A DNA stretch of 64,000 nucleotides, from assembly GCA_009929615.1 (NCBI GenBank), contig SAAB01000002.1, positions 1-64,000 of the forward strand, written 5' to 3'. The DNA is from Clostridia bacterium. GTDB lineage: Bacteria > Bacillota > Clostridia > Lachnospirales > Lachnospiraceae. Below are positions 57,140-64,000 of the stretch, one piece after another (position 1 is the stretch's first letter; every line of letters starts with the position of its first letter). A program made the translations under genes and the position numbers. The notes beneath the pieces were generated by a model, which ran no database searches, was not told the origin of the DNA, and saw nothing but the letters and a program-made list of their open reading frames with translations.

Positions 57140-57853
57140 ATGGAAAAGTTATCTATTGAAAATGTACTGAAATCCAATGATTATCCTGGAAGAGGCATTA
57201 TTATCGGCAAATCTGCTGATGGAGCTTCTGCCGTAACAGCCTATTTTATCATGGGCCGCAGTGAGAACAGCAGAAATCGTGTATTTGTGGAAGGTGGAGA
57301 TGGCATCCGCACAGAAGCTTTTGACCCTTCCAAATTAACAGATCCAAGCCTGATTATCTATGCTCCGGTTCGTGTCCTTGGGAACAAAACGATTGTGACG
57401 AATGGGGACCAGACCGATACGGTTTATGATTTGATGGATAAACAGCAGACTTTCGAACAGTCTTTAAGAACCAGAGAATTTGAACCGGATGCCCCTAATT
57501 TCACACCTCGTATTTCAGGTGTTATTCATCAGGAGCAGGGTGCTTTTAATTATGCTTTATCTATCTTGAAGAGTAATAATGGACGTCCTGAGGGATGTAA
57601 CCGTTATACATTCGCATATAATAATCCTTTTGCAGGAGAGGGACACTTTATCCATACATATATGGGTGACGGTAATCCACTGCCTAGTTTCGAAGGCGAA
57701 CCTGAATGGGTTGGCTTAGAAGGGGATATTGATACATTTACAAATCAGATTTGGAATAGCCTGAATGAAGAAAACAAAGTTTCTTTATTTGTACGTTATA
57801 TTAATATTGCTGATGGTACATGTGAAACACGCATTGTAAATAAGAATAAATAG
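57140..57853 (+). CDS. IMP cyclohydrolase (stand-alone, PurO-like family)
   Basis: A 237-aa protein of the IMP_cyclohyd family: YPGRGIIIGKSADGASAVTAYFIMGRSENSRNRVF near the start, APNFTPRISGVIH in the middle and YNNPFAGEGHFIHTYMGDGNPLPSF later. It closes FAICAR to IMP, the last step of de novo purine synthesis, a reaction done in most bacteria by the N-terminal domain of bifunctional PurH. GGAGG precedes the ATG. It is followed after 10 bases by the separate formyltransferase, so the pair together replaces PurH. Confidence 0.9.
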   Translation: MEKLSIENVLKSNDYPGRGIIIGKSADGASAVTAYFIMGRSENSRNRVFVEGGDGIRTEAFDPSKLTDPSLIIYAPVRVLGNKTIVTNGDQTDTVYDLMDKQQTFEQSLRTREFEPDAPNFTPRISGVIHQEQGAFNYALSILKSNNGRPEGCNRYTFAYNNPFAGEGHFIHTYMGDGNPLPSFEGEPEWVGLEGDIDTFTNQIWNSLNEENKVSLFVRYINIADGTCETRIVNKNK

Positions 57854-57863
57854 GAGGAACGTC

Positions 57864-59039
57864 ATGAAAGAACTGGAATTAAAATATGGTTGTAATCCGA
57901 ATCAGAAACCATCCCGTATATATATGAACGAAGGGGAACTTCCAATCGAAGTATTGAACGGAAAACCCGGATATATTAATTTTCTCGATGCTTTTAACGG
58001 CTGGCAGCTGGTTAATGAATTAAAGAAAGCTACCGGACTTCCGGCTGCTACATCTTTTAAACATGTTTCTCCTGCAGGTGCTGCAGTAGGTCTGCCTTTG
58101 ACAGATGTTTTGAAGAAGATTTACTGGGTGGATGATTTGGGTGAATTATCCCCACTGGCATGTGCTTATGCTAGAGCCAGAGGCGCAGACCGTATGTCTT
58201 CTTTCGGTGATTTTATTTCTTTGTCTGACGTATGTGACGTTTCCACTGCAAAGATTATTAAACGTGAAGTTTCCGATGGCGTTATTGCACCGGGATATGA
58301 GCCGGAAGCACTGGAGATTTTAAAAGGAAAGAAAAACGGAAACTATAATGTCATTCAGATTGACCCATCCTATGTTCCGGCACCACTTGAACATAAAGAA
58401 GTTTTCGGTGCTGTTTTCGAACAGGGACGTAATGAATTAAAAGTAGATGACGAACTTCTTGCAAAGGTTGTTACTGAGAATAAAGAGATTCCGGATTTAG
58501 CTAAGATTGATTTGATTATTTCTTTAATCACATTAAAATATACTCAGTCTAATTCTGTATGTTTTGCTAAAGGCGGACAGGCTATCGGTATCGGTGCTGG
58601 ACAGCAGTCCAGAATTCACTGTACACGTCTGGCGGGAAGCAAAGCAGATAACTGGTACCTTCGTCAGTGTCCAAAGGTTTTAGATCTTCAGTTTGTAGAT
58701 AAAATCGGACGTGCAGACCGTGATAATTCCATTGATTTATATATTGGTGAGGATTATATGGATGTATTGGCAGATGGTGCATGGGAGAAGATTTTCAAAG
58801 TTAAACCTGAAGTGTTTACAAGCGAAGAAAAACGTGCATGGTTGGATGGTATGCAGGATGTAGCCCTTGGTTCAGATGCATTCTTCCCATTTGGTGATAA
58901 TATCGAACGTGCCCATAAGAGCGGTGTAAAGTATGTGGCTCAGCCGGGTGGTTCTATCCGTGATGATAATGTTATTGAAACATGTAATAAATACGGTATG
59001 GCGATGGCTTTTACAGGTATTCGTCTTTTCCATCATTAA
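57864..59039 (+). CDS. AICAR formyltransferase (stand-alone PurH C-terminal domain type)
   Basis: A 391-aa protein equivalent to the transformylase half of PurH, with the catalytic Lys-His of FKHVSPAGAAVG, SNSVCFAKGGQAIGIGAGQQSRIHCTRLAGSKA, and the C-terminal SDAFFPFGDNIERAHKSGVKYVAQPGGSIRDD. It transfers formyl from 10-formyltetrahydrofolate to AICAR. There is no MGS/IMP-cyclohydrolase domain; that activity is supplied by the preceding gene. AGGAGG lies before the ATG. The two genes form a short operon ending at the terminator at 59052. Confidence 0.93.
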   Translation: MKELELKYGCNPNQKPSRIYMNEGELPIEVLNGKPGYINFLDAFNGWQLVNELKKATGLPAATSFKHVSPAGAAVGLPLTDVLKKIYWVDDLGELSPLACAYARARGADRMSSFGDFISLSDVCDVSTAKIIKREVSDGVIAPGYEPEALEILKGKKNGNYNVIQIDPSYVPAPLEHKEVFGAVFEQGRNELKVDDELLAKVVTENKEIPDLAKIDLIISLITLKYTQSNSVCFAKGGQAIGIGAGQQSRIHCTRLAGSKADNWYLRQCPKVLDLQFVDKIGRADRDNSIDLYIGEDYMDVLADGAWEKIFKVKPEVFTSEEKRAWLDGMQDVALGSDAFFPFGDNIERAHKSGVKYVAQPGGSIRDDNVIETCNKYGMAMAFTGIRLFHH

Positions 59040-59051
59040 TTCATAAAATAT

Positions 59052-59104
59052 AAAAGAGCTCTGAATGTGCAGCGGCAATGACAGCTGATTCAGGCCTCTT
59101 TTTT
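59052..59104 (+). terminator. Intrinsic terminator of the purine pair
   Basis: AAAAGAG and CTGAAT pair with ATTCAG and CTCTTTTT, with an additional inner stem (GCAGC/GCTG), followed by a six-T run. Confidence 0.75.
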
Positions 59105-59180
59105 CATGGCTTTCATACTTTATTTTAGATTCCAAATATGATATGATAAAACACATGTGAAACAAAGGGAGGACAGAGGT

Positions 59181-59882
59181 ATGGAAGAAAGATTTGGACG
59201 AACAAAACTTCTGATTGGTGAGGATAAACTAGAGCAGCTGGCAGGATGTCATGTGGCAGTTTTTGGCATTGGCGGTGTAGGCGGTTATGTGACGGAAGCA
59301 CTTGCACGCTGTGGCATTGGAGAATTCACACTGATTGATAAGGATGTTGTCAGTCTTTCAAATCTGAACCGCCAGATTATTGCTCTGGAATCTACAGTTG
59401 GACGAATGAAAACCCGTATTATGAAAGATCGTATTGGAGAGATTAACCCAGAAGCTGTTGTGCATACATGTGAGACTTTTTTTCTTCCGGAAAACAGTCA
59501 TACATTTTCTTTTGATGCGTATGATTATGTTATTGATGCAGTGGATACGGTAACGGCTAAGATAGAGCTGGTTATGCAATGTCAGGAAAAATCCGTTCCA
59601 ATTATCAGTTCTATGGGAACCGGTAATAAACTGGATCCATCGAAACTTCAGATATCAGATATTTATAAAACAAGTGTCTGCCCGCTGGCAAGAGTCATGC
59701 GTCGCGAATTAAAGCAGCGAGGCATTAAACACTTAAAGGTTGTTTATTCAACGGAAGAACCGGTTGTAAATCTAAGAACACCGGGAAGCATGGCCTTTGT
59801 TCCGGGAACAGCAGGATTACTTATAGCATCTGCAGTGGTCAGGGATTTAATGGAGATGAAAACAGATGGAATTCAAGTTTGA
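59181..59882 (+). CDS. tcdA: tRNA threonylcarbamoyladenosine dehydratase (ThiF/E1-like)
   Basis: I start at the ATG at 59181, eight bases after AGGGAGG; the frame is open back to 59157. The 233-aa product has an E1-like adenylation fold: GIGGVGGYVTEALARCGIG (residues 29 onward), SNLNRQIIA, DYVIDAVDTVTAKIELVMQC, and the CPLARVMRRELKQRG segment typical of TcdA/CsdL. It cyclises threonylcarbamoyladenosine at position 37 of ANN-reading tRNAs using ATP. It overlaps the following LRR gene by 17 bases and heads a four-gene run. A weak promoter (TTTATT, 17 bases, TATGAT at 59142) lies upstream. Confidence 0.9.
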   Translation: MEERFGRTKLLIGEDKLEQLAGCHVAVFGIGGVGGYVTEALARCGIGEFTLIDKDVVSLSNLNRQIIALESTVGRMKTRIMKDRIGEINPEAVVHTCETFFLPENSHTFSFDAYDYVIDAVDTVTAKIELVMQCQEKSVPIISSMGTGNKLDPSKLQISDIYKTSVCPLARVMRRELKQRGIKHLKVVYSTEEPVVNLRTPGSMAFVPGTAGLLIASAVVRDLMEMKTDGIQV

Positions 59883-60810
59883 AATACTGAAAGATAATAA
59901 TGTAAGATTGACGGCTATTGAAGGCGAGGAAGGTGTTATTTCTATACCGGATACATGGGAAGGCCATCCTGTAACAGTTATAGGTGAAGAGGTTTTCTAT
60001 GGAAGGTACGAGATGAAACGGATTCAACTTCCCAAGTATTTAAAGAATATCGAAGGTCATGCATTTGCTGAATGTCGTTTTTTAGAGCAGGTTGATTTCC
60101 CGGAGGGAACTGAGGTTATTGGGGATTACTGTTTTTATAACTGTATACGTCTGAGAAGAATTGTTATTCCAAAGACATTGGTCCATATGGGATATGGGGC
60201 TTTTAAAAATGACACGGATCTAAAGGATATTCATATTCATACGGTGCAGGGGCTCGAAAGCCAAATTAATACGATTTTGAGTGATATGAATTTTGAACAA
60301 ACAGTAACCTTTCATTATGAAGATGGCAATACATCCCAGCTTGTGTTTACCGATTATTTTTATGAGGAAACGGCCAATGAAGAGGCAAGACAGTTTAATC
60401 ATAAAACCTATGGCTCGGGCAGCCTCTATAGGAACTGTATAAGCAGTACAGGGATTGACTATATGAAGTATGATGAAATTTTTGATTTAACGATTCACAG
60501 GGACGAACCTGAAACTGTTATGGATTTGGCTTTAAAACGGTTGATTTATCCTTATGAATTAACAGAAAAAGCCAGAAAAAAATATATCAGACATTTAAAA
60601 TCTATGGGGGGACAGCTTCTCTTTTATATGATTGAAACCCGTAGATGGTCAGCCTTTTCTTTATTGGAAGATGGCGAGGCTCTGGCAAAAGAAGCGATTG
60701 AAGAAGGGATTGAATATGGACGTAAAAAGGATGCGGCCGAATTTGTCAGTACCCTTATGCAATATAAAAACATTCATTACCCGTCGGTAATGAAAAACTT
60801 TGACTTATAG
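59866..60810 (+). CDS. BspA-type leucine-rich repeat protein, cytoplasmic
   Basis: A 314-aa protein with no signal peptide. Residues 10-125 hold about four BspA/LRR_5 repeats (VISIPDTWEGHPVTVIGEEVF, RIQLPKYLKNIEGHAF, QVDFPEGTEVIGDYCF, RIVIPKTLVHMGYGAF). Residues 180-314 are alpha-helical (ALKRLIYPYELTEKARKKYIRHLKSMGGQLL) and look like a protein-protein interaction domain; I recognise no family. Most BspA-type proteins are secreted, so an intracellular one translationally coupled to tcdA and followed after 11 bases by a VWA gene and a MoxR gene is best read as a partner or adaptor of that pair. The function is inferred. Confidence 0.78.
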   Translation: MEFKFEILKDNNVRLTAIEGEEGVISIPDTWEGHPVTVIGEEVFYGRYEMKRIQLPKYLKNIEGHAFAECRFLEQVDFPEGTEVIGDYCFYNCIRLRRIVIPKTLVHMGYGAFKNDTDLKDIHIHTVQGLESQINTILSDMNFEQTVTFHYEDGNTSQLVFTDYFYEETANEEARQFNHKTYGSGSLYRNCISSTGIDYMKYDEIFDLTIHRDEPETVMDLALKRLIYPYELTEKARKKYIRHLKSMGGQLLFYMIETRRWSAFSLLEDGEALAKEAIEEGIEYGRKKDAAEFVSTLMQYKNIHYPSVMKNFDL

Positions 60811-60821
60811 GATGACTTCGG

Positions 60822-62153
60822 ATGAATGAGATAAGAGAGAAGATTAACCGGGTTGGTATTCAGATTTTATCAGCATCCCGGAATGAAATATATATGTCCA
60901 TGCGTTACTTTGATATAGCTTTAAGTGCCCTGGATTATGAATTGAATTTAGGCACAAAGACGATAGGAACCGATGGGTTTAAGATACTCTTTAATCCTTC
61001 CTGGCTGGTGAATGCCTATCGGGAGTGGCCCCAGGATATCAACCGGGTCTATGTTCATATGATTATGCATAATATTTTCAGGCATATGTCGGGGCGGATG
61101 GAACGGGATGAGCAGCTGTGGAATCTGGCTTGTGACATCGCTGTAGAATCGATGATTGACCGGTTTGATGCGGTGTGTGTGAAGCGTATTGTCAGTGATG
61201 AAAGAGAAGCCTGGTACTACCGTCTGGGTCAGGAGATGAAGGTTTTGAATGCCCAGTCCATATATCGCTGGTTCATGAATCATCCACCATCACCGAGAGA
61301 ACTCATGAAGGCGGAGCGAATATTTACTTTGGATGACCATTCTTTCTGGCAGGGTCAGGAGGAAGAGGAACAGGAAGATAATCAACGCCAGCAGCAAAGA
61401 GATGATAAGTGGAAGGATATCAGTCAGAAGATAAAGACGAATCTGGATACTTTTTCTAAAAGTATGGGACAGCTGGCAGGAGACCTTGTTCTTCAAATGG
61501 AAATCAGCCTGCATGAAACCTATGATTATCGGGATTTTTTACGAAAGTTTACAGTTATTAATGAGGAAATCAAGCTGGACATGGACAGCTTTGACTATAT
61601 ATTTTATACCTATGGTTTAAATGCCTATGGGAATGTACCACTGGTTGAACCTTTAGAATACACTGAAACAGAAAAGATTCGTGAACTGGCGATTATTGTT
61701 GATACTTCCGAATCTTGTGGTGATGGAACACTACGCCGCTTTTTCCATGAAACTTTTCAGATTCTTCACAGTATGGATAGTTTCTTTAAACATATGAATC
61801 TACATATTATTCAATGTGATGCGGAAGTACAGATGGATATAAAGATAGAATCCGAAGAAGAACTTATAGATTGTATGAAACATCTGACAGTTCGGGGACG
61901 TGGCGGGACCAACTTTAAAGCCGGACTGGCCTATGTGGAGAAGCTGATTCTGGAAGGAGAATTTCAGAATCTGAAAGGCGTTTTGTATTTTACAGATGGC
62001 TATGGTGAATTTCCCGGAAAGAAGCCGCCTTTTGATACCGCGTTTATTTTTGTTAAGGAAGACTATACAGATATTAAGGTTCCGCCTTGGGCGATGAAAG
62101 TGATTCTGGAGCCTGATGATATTATGACATGGAGTGACTATAATGAACATTAA
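60822..62153 (+). CDS. VWA domain protein with degenerate metallopeptidase-like N-terminus (DUF2201 type)
   Basis: A 443-aa soluble protein. The N-terminal half follows the DUF2201 pattern, where an HExxH zinc site is usual, but here residues 79-83 read His-Met-Ile-Met-His (HMIMHNIFRHMSG): both histidines remain and the catalytic Glu is Met, so it is probably not a protease. An acidic Gln/Glu-rich linker lies near 180-200. From about 285 a VWA-like domain has the MIDAS start DTSES (Asp294) and later FTDGYGEFPG. It partners the downstream MoxR ATPase, whose start overlaps its end by 11 bases. Such pairs remodel or insert cofactors into target proteins; the client is unknown. Confidence 0.85.
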   Translation: MNEIREKINRVGIQILSASRNEIYMSMRYFDIALSALDYELNLGTKTIGTDGFKILFNPSWLVNAYREWPQDINRVYVHMIMHNIFRHMSGRMERDEQLWNLACDIAVESMIDRFDAVCVKRIVSDEREAWYYRLGQEMKVLNAQSIYRWFMNHPPSPRELMKAERIFTLDDHSFWQGQEEEEQEDNQRQQQRDDKWKDISQKIKTNLDTFSKSMGQLAGDLVLQMEISLHETYDYRDFLRKFTVINEEIKLDMDSFDYIFYTYGLNAYGNVPLVEPLEYTETEKIRELAIIVDTSESCGDGTLRRFFHETFQILHSMDSFFKHMNLHIIQCDAEVQMDIKIESEEELIDCMKHLTVRGRGGTNFKAGLAYVEKLILEGEFQNLKGVLYFTDGYGEFPGKKPPFDTAFIFVKEDYTDIKVPPWAMKVILEPDDIMTWSDYNEH

Positions 62154-63639
62154 AGAAGCAAAAGAAGAAATTATACATACAGTGAAAGCCTATACGGCAA
62201 AAGATGAACTTGGAAATTATGAGATTGGAATAACCCACCAGCGGCCAGTGTTGTTGATAGGACCTCCAGGAATCGGAAAAACAGCGATTATGGAACAGGT
62301 GGCAAGAGAGTGTGGTATCGGCCTGGTAGCTTATACCATTACCCATCACACCAGACAGAGCGCCATTGGTCTGCCGATTATTGAACATAAAGATTTTAAT
62401 GGCAAAGAGTATCCGGTGACAGAATATACCATGAGTGAGATTATCGGTTCTGTCTATGACCAGATGGAAAAGACAGGCTTAAAAGAAGGTATTCTTTTTA
62501 TCGATGAAATTAACTGTGTTTCCGAAACACTGGCACCAACCATGCTTCAATTTCTTCAGGGAAAGACCTTCGGTAATCACAGAGTACCGGATGGCTGGAT
62601 TATTGTAGCCGCCGGTAATCCACCGGAATATAATAAATCGGTTAAGGAGTTTGATATTGTAACCCTCGACCGTGTAAAACGCATTGATGTTCGAGAGAAT
62701 CTTCCGGTTTGGAAAGAATATGCTTATAAAGAGGCTATTCATGGCAGTATTATTTCCTATCTGGATGTAAAAAAAGAAAACTTTTATACAGTGGAGACAA
62801 CGGTTGAAGGGAAACGTTTTGTAACAGCCAGAGGATGGGAAGATTTATCCCAGATGATTAAAGTCTATCAGAAGCTGAATATTCCTGTGACGGAAGGCGT
62901 TATTGGACAGTATCTTCAGCATCCCGGAATTGCAAAAGAATTTGCAGCTTATCTGGATTTATACGAAAAATATGCTTCGGATTATAATCCTGATGATATT
63001 CTTCGGGGCAGGGTTTTGCCAGGTGCTGTTGAGCGGATGGCGTCGGCACCTTTTGACGAAAAACTCAGTGTTATCGGTCTTCTCGTCAGCCGTCTCAGCG
63101 ACGGTGCCAGAGAATGTTTTGAAAAGGACAGTTTTGTGGAACGGCTTTTTGCTGCTTTGAAGTTTGTGAAATCTGAACCGGATTTATTAGAAGGTTTGAC
63201 AATGGTTTTGACAAATGAGAAAGAAAAATGGGAAAAGAATCAGAACGGAAAAGCAATGGATAAAGCGGATGCGCGAATAGCACAGCACCTGATGAATAAG
63301 CTGGAAGAATATATTAAGATGGTAAGAAATGGTGGGGATTTTGAAGCCGTTAAAACCGATTTCAATGGCGAAGCAGCCAAACGTCAGGAAATGATTACCC
63401 ATTGGAAATCAGGTTTTGATAACAGCTTTGGGTTTATAGAAGCAGCTTTTGGCGAAAGTCAGGAGATGGTGGTTTTTATTACAGAATTAAACAGCAGTCA
63501 TTATGCCCTCTGGTTTATCGGTGAAAATGGCTGTGAAAAATACTATCAGTATAATCAGGGGCTTCTTCTCGGGGAGCGTCAGCGTTCGATTATGTCTGAC
63601 ATTCAGGGAATTGAAAAGGAACTTTCATTTTTAAACTAG
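62143..63639 (+). CDS. MoxR-family AAA+ ATPase
   Basis: I choose the ATG at 62143, eight bases after GGAG; an in-frame GTG lies at 62134. The 498-aa product has Walker A GPPGIGKT (residues 40-47), Walker B LFIDEIN with Asp121-Glu122, a sensor 1 VAAGNPPEYN and arginine-finger region, and the lid (residues 220-290). A further 200 helical residues (LEGLTMVLTNEKEKWEKNQNGK...) extend beyond a minimal MoxR, ending in a small beta region (MVVFITELNSSHYALWFIG). MoxR ATPases act with VWA proteins as chaperones; its partner is the overlapping upstream gene. Confidence 0.9.
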   Translation: MNIKEAKEEIIHTVKAYTAKDELGNYEIGITHQRPVLLIGPPGIGKTAIMEQVARECGIGLVAYTITHHTRQSAIGLPIIEHKDFNGKEYPVTEYTMSEIIGSVYDQMEKTGLKEGILFIDEINCVSETLAPTMLQFLQGKTFGNHRVPDGWIIVAAGNPPEYNKSVKEFDIVTLDRVKRIDVRENLPVWKEYAYKEAIHGSIISYLDVKKENFYTVETTVEGKRFVTARGWEDLSQMIKVYQKLNIPVTEGVIGQYLQHPGIAKEFAAYLDLYEKYASDYNPDDILRGRVLPGAVERMASAPFDEKLSVIGLLVSRLSDGARECFEKDSFVERLFAALKFVKSEPDLLEGLTMVLTNEKEKWEKNQNGKAMDKADARIAQHLMNKLEEYIKMVRNGGDFEAVKTDFNGEAAKRQEMITHWKSGFDNSFGFIEAAFGESQEMVVFITELNSSHYALWFIGENGCEKYYQYNQGLLLGERQRSIMSDIQGIEKELSFLN

Positions 63640-63652
63640 GAGGAATAGACAC

Positions 63653-64000
63653 ATGAGAGAAAATGCCTGGAATACATATACAGACACAGATACAGAAATG
63701 ATGGATGCTCTTATTACCGGATATAAATATTTTCTGGACAATGGTAAAACTGAGCGTGAATGCGTTAAACAGATGATTGCTACAGCAAGAAGCTGTGGCT
63801 ATATTCCGTTGGAAGAAGTAATACGCACAGGGTATATGTTGAAACCCGGAAGTAAAGTCTATGCCCAGACAAAGGGCAAGGCTGTTATGTTTATGCATAT
63901 CGGTCTGCTTCCGATTGAAGACGGCATGAATATTCTTGGAGCCCATATTGATTCTCCAAGACTGGATATTAAACAAAACCCTCTCTATGAGGATACTGAA
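63653..64000 (+). CDS. M18-family aminopeptidase, 5' part, cut by window end
   Basis: AGGAGG lies nine bases before the ATG at 63653, 13 bases after the MoxR stop; 116 codons are present and the frame is open to the end. The sequence MRENAWNTYTDTDTEMM...LITGYKYFLDNGKTERECVKQMI leads to GAHIDSPRLDIKQNPLYEDTE, where the His-x-Asp is the first zinc-binding motif of M18 (aspartyl aminopeptidase-like) enzymes. Intact members are about 430-470 aa, cytoplasmic, and remove N-terminal residues from peptides. It probably continues the MoxR transcript. Confidence 0.88.
   Translation, partial: MRENAWNTYTDTDTEMMDALITGYKYFLDNGKTERECVKQMIATARSCGYIPLEEVIRTGYMLKPGSKVYAQTKGKAVMFMHIGLLPIEDGMNILGAHIDSPRLDIKQNPLYEDTE

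Overview
The window looks like chromosome from a low-GC Gram-positive anaerobe of the Clostridia, most likely a gut Lachnospiraceae. This is inferred from gene content (a two-gene minimal Suf/SMS-type Fe-S system, DUF4317, LL-diaminopimelate aminotransferase, a stand-alone IMP cyclohydrolase beside a stand-alone AICAR formyltransferase, Cna-B/SdrD-type surface proteins, strong AGGAGG ribosome sites), not from a marker gene. I recognised no rRNA, tRNA, CRISPR array, phage or insertion sequence.

Region 1 (1-5.1 kb): a LURP-one-related protein, a lipoprotein with TEKA repeats, a MalT-like LuxR regulator broken by an in-frame TAG, and a TetR regulator. A 19-bp palindrome occurs twice, once on each side of the TetR gene.

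Region 2 (5.2-18.9 kb): a signalling island of three successive hybrid histidine kinases (the first broken by an in-frame TAG), two membrane diguanylate cyclases, a ribokinase-family kinase and a Crp/Fnr-family regulator.

Region 3 (19-33 kb): an acyl-CoA dehydrogenase/EtfA/rubredoxin fusion followed by a flavodiiron protein, which together read as an oxygen-reducing chain. Then come a pseudouridine synthase, an ABC-class ATPase, an ABC-F protein, an ArsC/Spx-like protein, an orphan prepilin, adenosine deaminase, DUF4317, the SufC/SufB-like pair and a BTAD-type regulator.

Region 4 (33.2-48 kb): a giant surface adhesin gene (about 4,256 codons if intact) of SpaA/Cna-B and SdrD-B repeats, carrying both an early frameshift and an internal TGA, followed by a smaller wall- or membrane-anchored protein with MucBP-like repeats.

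Region 5 (48-64 kb): a long leader with a candidate attenuator precedes a polyamine operon (speA, speE-like, carboxy(nor)spermidine dehydrogenase, nspC). Then come a small alarmone synthetase, a family-6 uracil/hypoxanthine-DNA glycosylase, a serpin lipoprotein, dapL, two last-step purine genes, and an operon of tcdA, an LRR protein, a VWA protein and a MoxR ATPase leading into an M18 aminopeptidase cut by the window edge.

Three large regulatory or surface genes carry nonsense codons while the housekeeping genes around them look intact. TAG ends many intact genes here, so the simplest readings are pseudogenisation, strain-level mutation or assembly error rather than recoding.
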